Shown: one piece after another, positions 7,471 through 15,465 of the stretch | Numbering within the stretch: position 1 is the stretch's first letter | How the letters are laid out: each line of letters starts with the position of its first letter | Assembly (NCBI GenBank): GCA_016794625.1 | Contig: JAEUGY010000016.1 | Span: forward strand, 1-64,000 | Length of the DNA stretch: 64,000 nucleotides | Direction of reading: 5' to 3' | DNA from: Opitutaceae bacterium | GTDB taxonomy: Bacteria > Verrucomicrobiota > Verrucomicrobiia > Opitutales > Opitutaceae | The notes under the pieces: generated by a model | The model's input: the letters and a program-made list of their open reading frames with translations, nothing else | Database searches by the model: none | Told to the model about the DNA's origin: nothing | Made by a program: the position numbers and the translations under genes

Positions 7471-9047
7471 GTGCACCCGCGACCCCTTCGCCTGGTCAGG
7501 ACTCCCGCCGCCCGCTCGCCCGATGGGTTCTGGTGACCTCCATCCTTGCCTCGAGCATGGCGTTCATCGATGGCACCGCGCTGAGCGTCGCGCTGCCCGC
7601 GCTGCAGTCCGATTTCGGAGCCACCGGAGCGAATCTCCTCTGGGTGACAAATGGGTTTTCGCTCCCGCTCGCGGCGCTGCTGCTCTTTGGCGGGGCGCTC
7701 GGGGACCACTACGGCCGGCGACGCACCTTCATGGCCGGGATTGGAGTGTTCATCGTTGCCTCCATGGCGTGCGGATTGGCGCCGACCGTCGAGGCGCTGA
7801 TCGCGGCGCGGGTGGCGCAGGGCGTCGGGGCGGCGATCATGATTCCCGGATCGCTCGCAATGATTTCCAGCTATTTTGGACCGGCCGAACGTGGCCGCGC
7901 GATTGGCACCTGGTCGGCGTTCAGCGTGCTGGCCACGACTCTGGGACCGGTGCTCGGAGGACTGCTCGCGGGCGCGAACCTCTGGCGCGGCGTCTTCTTC
8001 ATCAACCTGCCCCTCGCCCTCGGCGCCCTGGCGATCCTCGCGCTCAAGCTCCCGCCGGACGAAGACGCGGCGGCTGGACATCGACTCGACCTGCGGGGTG
8101 CGGTGACTGTGACGACGGGATTGGCCGCGCTCAACTTTGGGTTGATCCGGTGGTCGGAGCACAGCCTCGGCGATCTCTGGGTCTGGGGCCCGCTGGTCAC
8201 CGGCGTGCTGGGGTTGGGCCTGTTCGTGCTGACCCAGCTCAAGGGGAAACAACCCTTGCTTCCGCTGGGCATTTTCAGGAACCCGGTGCTGGCGGGTGCG
8301 AGCGTCGTCAGCTTCCTGTATTACACGGCGTTTCACGGGACGCTCTTTTTTCTGCCGCTCAATCTCATCCAAGTGCAGGGCTACAAACCGGCGATGGCGG
8401 GCCTCACCCAGGTGCCGCTCATGGTCCTGCTCATTGCCCTGTCGGCCATGGCGGGGCGCTGGGTCGACCGCAAGGGACCCCGCTGGCCCCTGACGGTGGG
8501 CAGCGGCATCACCGGAGTGGGACTCCTGCTCCTGGCTTTTCCCGGAGTGACCGCTGGGGCCGGTGAGTTTGCGTCCCGCTTTCTCCCAGGTCTGCTCGTG
8601 GTCGGTGTGGGTCTTGGACTCACGGCGACCCCGGTCAGCACCACGCTGATGACCTCGGTCGCCTCCGATCAACTCGGCCTCGCTTCGGGAATCAATAGCA
8701 GCCTCACCCGCCTCGCCGGGGTCTTCGCCATCGCCGTGCTCGGACCGCTGATGCTCGCGCTGTTTGCCCACGGGCTGACAGCGCGGGTGGGGCAGCTCGG
8801 ACTGCCCGCCGCGGCGGTCGAGCAGGTGACCCGCGACGCCGCGAAACTCGGCGCCACCCCGCTGCCGGCGGGACTGGACGCTCCCGCGGCGGCGGCGGTG
8901 CAGGCCGCGATCCAATGGGCCTTTGTCGATGCGTTTCGCTGGATGGTGGGGATCGCCGCCGGACTGTGCTGGATCGCGGCGATCGTGGCGGCGGTCGTTC
9001 TACGGCCGACAACGCCCGGCCCAGGGCGGAGTGGTTTCCGGACGTGA
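7467..9047 (+). CDS. MFS drug/metabolite exporter, DHA2 (14-TM) family
   Basis: This 526-residue membrane protein has the DHA2/EmrB-QacA hallmarks: motif D1 FIDGTALSVALPALQ, the A-type loop GALGDHYGRRRTF, ARVAQGVGAAIMIPGSLAMI, and motif C around GPVLGGLLAG. The length and number of hydrophobic stretches suit 14 helices. It starts inside the P450 stop (ATGA). Its place as the last gene of a sulfotransferase-P450 operon suggests export of the operon's product or self-resistance. The substrate is unproven. Confidence 0.88.
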   Translation: MSAPATPSPGQDSRRPLARWVLVTSILASSMAFIDGTALSVALPALQSDFGATGANLLWVTNGFSLPLAALLLFGGALGDHYGRRRTFMAGIGVFIVASMACGLAPTVEALIAARVAQGVGAAIMIPGSLAMISSYFGPAERGRAIGTWSAFSVLATTLGPVLGGLLAGANLWRGVFFINLPLALGALAILALKLPPDEDAAAGHRLDLRGAVTVTTGLAALNFGLIRWSEHSLGDLWVWGPLVTGVLGLGLFVLTQLKGKQPLLPLGIFRNPVLAGASVVSFLYYTAFHGTLFFLPLNLIQVQGYKPAMAGLTQVPLMVLLIALSAMAGRWVDRKGPRWPLTVGSGITGVGLLLLAFPGVTAGAGEFASRFLPGLLVVGVGLGLTATPVSTTLMTSVASDQLGLASGINSSLTRLAGVFAIAVLGPLMLALFAHGLTARVGQLGLPAAAVEQVTRDAAKLGATPLPAGLDAPAAAAVQAAIQWAFVDAFRWMVGIAAGLCWIAAIVAAVVLRPTTPGPGRSGFRT

Positions 9048-9108
9048 TGAATCAAGGAGGTGACCCCGCTTCTGAGTTAGCTGCCCCGATCTACGCCTTC
9101 TTGTCGGA

Positions 9109-9274
9109 GCGAAACGAGGTCTAGGGGCGGCCTGCCTCACAGTCGGTTGCGTGCCCCGTGGCTGACCCTTGGCGGAGCGAAACGAGGTCTGGGGGCGGAG
9201 GCGCCTTGTTGGCTGGTATTTGTCTTGGCTGAGAATTGCCAACACGAAGCCGAAGCCCCCAGACCTCGTTTCGC
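9109..9274. repeat. Local 20-bp repeats in direct and inverted orientation
   Basis: GCGAAACGAGGTCTGGGGGC at 9177-9196 recurs exactly inverted at 9255-9274. It also recurs in direct orientation with one mismatch at 9109-9128. The inverted pair could form a 20-bp stem with a 58-base loop, just upstream of another palindromic repeat at 9316-9365. The whole 9048-9499 gap has no convincing gene. Confidence 0.75.
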
Positions 9275-9315
9275 GGCTTCGCGCCTTCGCGTGAGACCTG
9301 CCGAGATAGGCGGTA

Positions 9316-9365
9316 AAGGCGGGACCGGTCGGTCCCGTCGCGGCCTCAGCGAGGCCACCTCCAAC
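9316..9365 (+). repeat. Solo module B of the composite repeat
   Basis: It has the hairpins GGGACCGGTCGGTCCC and GGCCTCAGCGAGGCC and the terminal CCACCTCCAAC. Module A is absent. Confidence 0.85.
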
Positions 9366-9499
9366 AGCCGACTCGAAGCCGGAACCCCCGGACCTCGCGG
9401 CTTCGCTTGACCCCGTCCGGTGGCGCTCGCGGAAGGAGGGCCAAACCCTTGCCATGGAGGGGTGCTCCTGATTACCCCTCTTATCGCCACCCACCCACT

Positions 9500-10078
9500 A
9501 TGAAACGTCTGTCCCTCCTGACCGCCACCTGCGCTCTGTTTCTCTCTGCTCTTCCCCTCGTTCAAGCCGCCCCGGAAGATCCCGCGCACAACGAACTGCG
9601 CGCCCTGCGAACCCAGATCATCGACGCGATCACCAAGGGCGATATCGACGCCGTGTTGACGCACGTGCACCCGAAGGTGGTGGTGACGTGGCAGAATGCC
9701 GAGGTCTGCCGCGGCGCGGCCGGACTCAAGGAGTTCTTCGAGCGCATGGGCCGGAAGTCGTTCAAGGGCTACAAAGTCCCACCCACGCCCGATGACCTGA
9801 CCCAGTTGTATGGGGGCGACATGGGCGTGTCGTTCGGCCATGTGGTCGGCCAATACACGCTGCTGGGCAAGGAGCTCGAATTCAAAAGCCGCTGGACCGC
9901 GACCCTCGTGAAGGAAAACGGCAAGTGGCTCCTCGCCAGCTACCACGTTTCGTTCAACGCGCTCGACAACCCCCTGCTCAATGCCGCGGAGAAGTCCCTC
10001 ATCTGGGTGGCCGCCGGCACCGGCGTGTTGGGCGTGCTGATCGGCGTGTTCCTTGGTCGCCGGAAACCGGCGGCCTGA
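9500..10078 (+). CDS. Secreted/anchored SnoaL-like (NTF2-fold) protein
   Basis: This 192-residue protein has a clean signal peptide (MKRLSLLTATCALFLSALPLVQA). The NTF2/DUF4440-like core contains ITKGDIDAVLTHVHPKVVVTWQNAE and W.ATLVKENGKWLLASYHVS. A C-terminal hydrophobic helix (WVAAGTGVLGVLIGVFLG) is followed by RRKP, so it is probably held in the inner membrane with the domain in the periplasm. The family covers small-molecule binding and isomerase folds, and no catalytic residues can be named. ATG 9500 is preferred over upstream codons because the signal peptide starts there. Confidence 0.7.
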   Translation: MKRLSLLTATCALFLSALPLVQAAPEDPAHNELRALRTQIIDAITKGDIDAVLTHVHPKVVVTWQNAEVCRGAAGLKEFFERMGRKSFKGYKVPPTPDDLTQLYGGDMGVSFGHVVGQYTLLGKELEFKSRWTATLVKENGKWLLASYHVSFNALDNPLLNAAEKSLIWVAAGTGVLGVLIGVFLGRRKPAA

Positions 10079-10136
10079 GCGCGTCCCCGCCACTCGCCGC
10101 TTGAAGGGGCGGGGCGCCAGCCTAGGGTCGGGTGCC

Positions 10137-11561
10137 ATGCGCTCACCTCTGGTCGGCCTGCGTTGCGCCCTCCTGCTGGCTGTTTTGCCGGCCCTCTTCG
10201 CGGCCGACACGGCGCGTCGGGGTCGCACGGAAACCGCGCTCGACCGCTATGTCGCGCAGCCGGATCCCAGTTTTCGCTGGACCAAGACCGCCGAGCTGAG
10301 CGATGGCACCGGCACTGCCTATGTCCTGGACCTCGTATCCCAGCACTGGCTCACCCCGGCCGAGGTGAACCGCACCGAGTGGCGGCACACGCTGATCATC
10401 ATCCGGCCCAACCAGGTCGACCACTCGACCGCGCTGCTCTCCCTTTCCGGAGGCTCGAACCTGCCCGGCCAGCCCCCGCGGCCGTCCCGCAGCCTGATCG
10501 AACTGGCGCGGGCGACCCGTTCGGTGGTGGTCGAACTCCGCCAGGTGCCCAACCAGCCGCTGATGTTCCACGGTGATGGCAAGGACCGGGTCGAGGATGA
10601 CCTGATCGCCTACACCTGGGTCCAGTATTTGAAGACCGGTGACGAACGCTGGCCCGCGCGCCTGCCCATGACCAAGGCGGCGGTCCGGGCGATGGACGCC
10701 GCCACGGCGTTTCTCGCCAGCGCCGAGGGGGGCGGTCTGACCGTCGACCGGTTTGTGGTCTCCGGCGGGTCGAAGCGCGGCTGGACCGCATGGACCACGG
10801 CCGCGGTTGATGCCCGTGTGGTCGGGCTGGCCCCGTTCGTCATCGACGTCCTCAACATCGAGGACTCGATCAAACACCACTACCGCGCCTATGGATTCTA
10901 TGCGCCGGCGGTGGGCGACTATGTGCGGCACGGCGTGCTCGACTGGCATGACACCCCGGAGGCTGCGGCGCTGTACACGATTGAAGACCCCTTCTTCTAT
11001 CGGGACCGGTTCACCCTGCCGAAACTCATGATCAACGCCGCGGGCGACCAATTCTTCCTGCCCGACTCGTCGCGCTTCTATTTCGCCGAGCTGCCCGGAC
11101 CGAAATTCCTGCGTTACATCCCCAATACCGATCACAGCCTGCGCAACACGGATGCCTTCCAGACGCTCACCGCGTGGCACCATGCGCTCCTGCACCAGAC
11201 ATCGCTGCCGGAGTTGACCTGGAGCCGCGGCGCCGACGGCAACCTCACCGTCACAAGCCGTACCCGGCCGGTCGCGGCCGTGTTCTGGCAGGCGCACAAT
11301 TCCAAGGCGCGGGACTTCCGGCTCGAGTCGCTCGGACCCGTCTGGACGTCGACCCCCGTCGAGGCCAATGGCGACACCTTTTCCGCGCGCATACCCACGC
11401 CCGCGGAGGGCTGGGCGGCCTGCTTCATGGAACTGACCTTTGACCTCGGTGGCCCGACTCCGCTCAAACTGACCACCGAGGTCGTGGTCAGCCCCGATAC
11501 CCTGCCGTTCCCGACACCCCCCGCGCCACAACCCAAGGGGTTTATCCGAAAAGACAGGTGA
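10137..11561 (+). CDS. PhoPQ-activated pathogenicity-related (PqaA-type) alpha/beta hydrolase
   Basis: This 474-residue protein starts at ATG 10137, where a signal peptide begins (MRSPLVGLRCALLLAVLPALFA). Family traits include DRYVAQPDPSFRW near the mature N-terminus, VEDDLIAYTWVQYL, and VVSGGSKRGWTAWTTAAVD with the likely nucleophile Ser. Also present are INAAGDQFFLPDSSRFYF and PNTDHSL with the likely catalytic Asp/His. The C-terminal ~130 residues form a beta-rich domain. The family is widespread in Verrucomicrobiota and Bacteroidota glycan loci but has no firmly known substrate. It is probably exported to the periplasm or cell surface. Confidence 0.85.
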   Translation: MRSPLVGLRCALLLAVLPALFAADTARRGRTETALDRYVAQPDPSFRWTKTAELSDGTGTAYVLDLVSQHWLTPAEVNRTEWRHTLIIIRPNQVDHSTALLSLSGGSNLPGQPPRPSRSLIELARATRSVVVELRQVPNQPLMFHGDGKDRVEDDLIAYTWVQYLKTGDERWPARLPMTKAAVRAMDAATAFLASAEGGGLTVDRFVVSGGSKRGWTAWTTAAVDARVVGLAPFVIDVLNIEDSIKHHYRAYGFYAPAVGDYVRHGVLDWHDTPEAAALYTIEDPFFYRDRFTLPKLMINAAGDQFFLPDSSRFYFAELPGPKFLRYIPNTDHSLRNTDAFQTLTAWHHALLHQTSLPELTWSRGADGNLTVTSRTRPVAAVFWQAHNSKARDFRLESLGPVWTSTPVEANGDTFSARIPTPAEGWAACFMELTFDLGGPTPLKLTTEVVVSPDTLPFPTPPAPQPKGFIRKDR

Positions 11562-11573
11562 CGACTCCGTTCC

Positions 11574-11683
11574 GTTGGAGCTGGCCTCGATGAGGCCGGG
11601 ACGGGACCACCGGTCCCGCCTCCGACGTCCGCTTTCATCACGCGACGCCCGTCCCCGCGAGGTCGGCGACCCCACCTCCACCG
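11574..11683 (-). repeat. Composite palindromic repeat A+B, copy 3 (reversed)
   Basis: Read on the minus strand, the order is module A, the cgtcgcgtga spacer and module B, as at 4766-4875. Its outer ends (GTTGGAG and CACCTCCACC) are near-complementary. It is followed at about 11775-11815 by a lone right arm of the accacggaatgcacgg hairpin repeat (ctctgtgcacgcggtgctctctgtggttaa), just before the sulfatase start. The gap 11562-11826 contains nothing else I recognise. Confidence 0.85.
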
Positions 11684-11826
11684 GACGGCGACTTCGAAGC
11701 GCGGTTACATTGACGCGCATCCGCAGCCGAGCCTTTGCCTTCGTGGGTAAGGCCTCTTCGTTCCGTTCTCCTGGAACTTCACTCTGTGCACGCGGTGCTC
11801 TCTGTGGTTAAACGGATCGCGTGAGG

Positions 11827-13305
11827 ATGAAATCCCTTTTTCTGATCGGTGTCGCCCTCTGCGTGGTCAGCGTGCAGGCCTTCGCGGCCGGCAAACCGCC
11901 CAACATCATCCTCATCATCACCGACGACCAGGGGTACGGCGATGTCTCGGCCCATGGCAATCCGATCCTCCAGACGCCCCAGCTCGATCGGCTGCATGCC
12001 GCCAGCGTGCGGTTTACGGACTTCCAGGTGAGCCCCACCTGCGCACCCACGCGTGCGGCGCTGCTCACGGGTCGCCATGAATTCAAGAATGGCATCACGC
12101 ACACCATCCTGGAGCGCGAGAGGCTCGCACCGGGTGCGGTGACGCTGGCCGAGGTGCTGCGTTCGGCGGGATATGCGACGGGGATTTTTGGCAAGTGGCA
12201 TTTGGGCGATGAGCCGGACTATCGGCCCGAGCGGCGTGGGTTTGATGAGGTGTTCATTCACGGCGGCGGCGGCATCGGCCAGACCTACCCGGGTTCGTGT
12301 GGCGACGCCCCCGGCAACACCTACTTCGATCCCGCCATTTACCACAATGGGGCGTTTGTGAAGACGAAAGGGTATTGTACCGACGTGTTCTTCCGCGAAG
12401 CCCTCCGCTGGATCGACCGGCAGGCGGACGCCGGAAAACCGTTTTATGCCCATGTCGCGACGAATGCGCCCCATACCCCCTTGCAAGTGAGACCCGAGGA
12501 CGAGGCGCGGTATGCGGACAAGGTCGCTGATCCAGCGACGGCCAAGTTTTTCGGCATGATCGCCAACATCGACGACAACCTCGGCCGGCTCCTGGACCAC
12601 CTGAAGGCCCGCGACCTCGAGCGCGACACCCTTGTGATCTTCATCACCGACAATGGAGGCACCGTCGGCACTCGCGTCTGGAATGCCGGGATGCGCGGAC
12701 AGAAGGTCACGCCGTGGCGGGGAGGGGTGCGCGCCGTGTCGTTCTGGTCATGGCCCGGTCGATTCGCGCCTGGCGATGTGGCCGCGTCCACCGCCCACCT
12801 CGATGTGTTTCCCACGCTCGCTACCCTGGCCGGGGCCCGCCTCGATGACCGCACCCGCGGGCAAATCGAAGGCCGGAGTCTGGTGCCGCTGCTCGACAAC
12901 CCCGGTGCGCCGTGGCCCGACCGCACCTTGGTCACCCATGTCGGCCGATGGCCGCGCGGCACATCCCCCGAAGCGTGGAAGTACAAGAATTGCGCGATCC
13001 GAGACGCGCGCTGGCGGATGGTGTCAATTGAGGGCGGTACATCGCCCGCGTGGCAGCTCTTTGACCTGCAGACCGATCCCGGCGAGCAGACAAACGTCGC
13101 CGCCCGTCACGCCCCGGTGGTCGAGCGTCTGGCCGCGGCCTATGAAGCCTGGTGGACTGACACCCGGCCCCTGCTCGTCAACGAGGACGCACCCCTCGCG
13201 TCCATGAATCCGCTCAAGGAATTGTATTGGAAACAGTTTGGCGGTGGCCCGAGCGCGGCGGACTTGGAGAAGATGGATTACGAGCGCTTCCGCAAGCCGA
13301 GGTAG
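11827..13305 (+). CDS. Sulfatase (S1 family, formylglycine-type)
   Basis: This 492-residue exported sulfatase has a signal peptide (MKSLFLIGVALCVVSVQAFA). The metal ligands are in IILIITDDQGYGD, and the activation motif CAPTR is at about residue 72, where the Cys becomes formylglycine. Other family blocks are GIFGKWHLGD and FITDNGGTVG. ATG 11827 is preferred to GTG 11821 because it gives a normal signal peptide. The stop is followed by no adjacent gene. It would remove sulfate from a glycan or other ester in the periplasm. An activating FGE or anSME enzyme is not present in the window. Confidence 0.9.
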   Translation: MKSLFLIGVALCVVSVQAFAAGKPPNIILIITDDQGYGDVSAHGNPILQTPQLDRLHAASVRFTDFQVSPTCAPTRAALLTGRHEFKNGITHTILERERLAPGAVTLAEVLRSAGYATGIFGKWHLGDEPDYRPERRGFDEVFIHGGGGIGQTYPGSCGDAPGNTYFDPAIYHNGAFVKTKGYCTDVFFREALRWIDRQADAGKPFYAHVATNAPHTPLQVRPEDEARYADKVADPATAKFFGMIANIDDNLGRLLDHLKARDLERDTLVIFITDNGGTVGTRVWNAGMRGQKVTPWRGGVRAVSFWSWPGRFAPGDVAASTAHLDVFPTLATLAGARLDDRTRGQIEGRSLVPLLDNPGAPWPDRTLVTHVGRWPRGTSPEAWKYKNCAIRDARWRMVSIEGGTSPAWQLFDLQTDPGEQTNVAARHAPVVERLAAAYEAWWTDTRPLLVNEDAPLASMNPLKELYWKQFGGGPSAADLEKMDYERFRKPR

Positions 13306-13749
13306 CGGAACGGGGAACCCGTTTCGTGCTTGAGATCGGAAAAACGCGGAGGCGCGAGGGAGCGGAGCTGCAGGCGGGGCGCCGAGCCCGCGACGATGCG
13401 ATGCATAGGGAAGGACGAAGCGTGAAGTGTGAGAGCTCAAATTTCCGACCTCCCCCCTCGGTAAGATCCGCACAGTTAGACAACCGTCTATCCGGACTGA
13501 TGGGTTACACTTTTGGGAGGCTATGCCCTTTGCGTCGTCGTATCGTTGCGCTTAACATCCGCTCCTGACTCAGACGCGTCGCCAAGCGTGAATAATGACG
13601 TCGTATTGTGCCCAAAGTTGTGCCACGACGGCACGCTCAAAGGCCGTCTGAGGGAGTGACTTTACCCGAATTCGTCCTCGTTGGGGAGGGGCCCTGCAAG
13701 ATGGCCGGTGATCAGCAGGTCACGAAACAGCTTCGAAAGCCGGCTCGAC
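13306..13749. other. Intergenic gap, nothing recognised
   Basis: No start with a plausible protein and no repeat family was found here. Part of it (13430-13600) is less GC-rich than the surroundings. It borders a broken defence gene, so it may be eroded foreign DNA. Confidence 0.4.
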
Positions 13750-14241
13750 TTACGGGCAACTGGGCGCAGTCGAGAAGTCGGGACGAACCAAATCCTCCGC
13801 GAGCAGATTGAAAACGGATTCTTCGTGCACGCTTCGGGCGTTCTGACGCATGCGTTTGCCCAGGGAAGGATCCCAGGGAGTCGCACCAGGCGTACCGGAG
13901 AAGACGATACCCTGAGCCGCTGACGCGAGGTAGGCCGCGGTGTCGTAGCGCCAGGGAAGTGCGCCGCCTTCGGCCATGGCGCGGCGAGCAATGACCAGGC
14001 CGTCCGGGTCGAAGTCGTCGTGGTAGTGGAGCCGGGCGCCGGCTGCACGACATTCCACAAGTCCGGTCCTGTTGAAGAATCGAAGCTCTTTCGAGTAACG
14101 AATACTACGCGACAGCGCGGATCCTCCTGGGTTACGCAGGTTTCCCGGCAGCGACGGAGAGTACGGATAGATTGCGTCTTGGGGCAACAGCCGGTCCGCG
14201 GTACCAGTCGGGTGGGCGGCGTCATCCACCCGCGCGCGCAA
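13750..14241 (-). pseudogene. C-terminal fragment of a JetD-like (TIGR02679 / DUF2399) protein, Wadjet type II
   Basis: About 120 residues match the C-terminal DUF2399 half of TIGR02679 proteins. GARLHYHDDFDPDGLVIARR corresponds to the family's 'YHGDFDWPG' block. It is followed by GALPWRYDTAAYL, a GTPGATPWDPSLGKRM block, and EESVFNLLAEDL near the natural C-terminus. Intact family members have an additional N-terminal half, which is missing. The first ~40 residues of the open frame do not look homologous. JetD is the nuclease subunit of the Wadjet anti-plasmid system, and none of the other three subunits is present. The fragment overlaps the regulator's 3' end by 20 bases. I read it as a remnant. 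Confidence 0.65.
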
Positions 14242-15292
14242 GTGACCTGCCCTTAACGAACTCAGGCAGCAGGCGAATCAGGGGTCGATCGGACCGCGGC
14301 GCCCGCAGGGCCTGTGCGAGCTTGTTGGCGAGTTTCGCAGGAGAGACAATGTAGTACGATACTTTGGGGACCAGAAGGTCCATGTACGGCTCCCATTCGG
14401 CCGAGACGAGTGAGATTTCCTGAGGGACCTTTACGCCACGCCCGATCACCTGGGTGAATACGGTCAAGGCGATCGCGGCGTTGCAGGTCACCAACGCGGT
14501 CGGCCGTGGATCCATGCGAAGAACCTGGTCCACTGTGTTGCTGATCTCCACCGGATCGCGTCCGACTTCACGCACAGTGAGCGTCGCCTGGTTGGATCGG
14601 GCGATGGTGGTCGCCAGATTGCGCTCAAGCTGTGCGTGGCCAGCGGCCGGGGACCGCGCTTGGAAGTAGACAATGCGCCGGTGTCCCAGTCCGAGCAGCG
14701 TATGGCCCACGTGCACACCGATCTCCGGCGAGGCGATCTCAACCGTAGGCAAGCCGATGCCCTCATGGTGCGATCCAGCCACGCAGGTAGGCATGGCCCG
14801 CCTCTCGAACCACTCCTGCATGGCCCGGGTGGAGGCGCAGAGCACCCACTCGTAGCCGGCATGTTTGCGGCACAGATTCTCCAGCGTCCGCGCCGGACTG
14901 GCACCGTAGGCCTTGGGACAGGCAACAATGAGGAGCTCGGTGTCCTCGCGATTCAGGACGATGCGCAGCTCGTCGATCCAGAGCGCGGGAAACACGCGCT
15001 CGCGCCAGAGAGGGCCCGGGAAGAGCAACGCAACTCGACGGGGACCTTGGCGAACGGGTTGCGGCAGGTTGCTGCGCATGATCTCGCAGGCCTTGCCCTG
15101 TGCGATACGGATCGCGCCGCTGTGCTCCAGCCGCGCGAGTGCTTCACGCAGGGTCCACCGGCTCACCCGAAACTGCTCGCTCAGCATACGCTCGCCCGGT
15201 AGGAACTTTTCCCACTGACCTGACTGTATCCGCTGGAGCAACGCCGCCTCGGTCTGCACGACGAGCGACTGGCGCTGCGGGAAAAGCTGCAT
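14222..15292 (-). CDS. Transcription regulator: GntR-type HTH with LacI-like sensor domain
   Basis: This 356-residue protein has an N-terminal winged helix of GntR type (residues ~5-75). It contains FLPGERMLSEQFRVSRWTLREALARLEHSGAI, and RIAQGKACEI follows it. A periplasmic-binding-protein-like sensor domain follows: RRVALLFPG, GHTLLGLGHRRIVYFQ, PTALVTCNAAIALTVFTQVIGRGVKVPQEISLVS. This AraR-like domain pairing responds to a sugar or glycan fragment. It is divergent from the TonB receptor at 15466, which with the downstream genes is its probable target. The 3' end abuts a broken gene but the frame is complete. Confidence 0.88.
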   Translation of the reverse strand: MQLFPQRQSLVVQTEAALLQRIQSGQWEKFLPGERMLSEQFRVSRWTLREALARLEHSGAIRIAQGKACEIMRSNLPQPVRQGPRRVALLFPGPLWRERVFPALWIDELRIVLNREDTELLIVACPKAYGASPARTLENLCRKHAGYEWVLCASTRAMQEWFERRAMPTCVAGSHHEGIGLPTVEIASPEIGVHVGHTLLGLGHRRIVYFQARSPAAGHAQLERNLATTIARSNQATLTVREVGRDPVEISNTVDQVLRMDPRPTALVTCNAAIALTVFTQVIGRGVKVPQEISLVSAEWEPYMDLLVPKVSYYIVSPAKLANKLAQALRAPRSDRPLIRLLPEFVKGRSLARAGG

Positions 15293-15341
15293 AAGCGCAG
15301 TTTTCTTGCCGCGCCTCCACTGTCAAGCCGCTCCCGGTCCC

Positions 15342-15362
15342 TGGTCAACCGCTCTGGTCAAC
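15342..15362. promoter_or_regulatory. Candidate operator: TGGTCAAC direct repeat
   Basis: TGGTCAAC occurs at 15342-15349 and again at 15355-15362 (13-base period) in the 173-base gap between the divergent regulator and TonB receptor. A weaker TGTCAAG lies at 15321. It is a plausible binding site for the adjacent regulator, though GntR proteins more often use inverted sites. Confidence 0.3.
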
Positions 15363-15465
15363 GTACCGGTGCGACCGGATTGAGTCGTTTCTTGGGACCG
15401 CTTTCCGTCACTCCGCAACGACATGCGGCGCACGGCGTCGCTTCCACCTCCACCTGGTCACCCCA

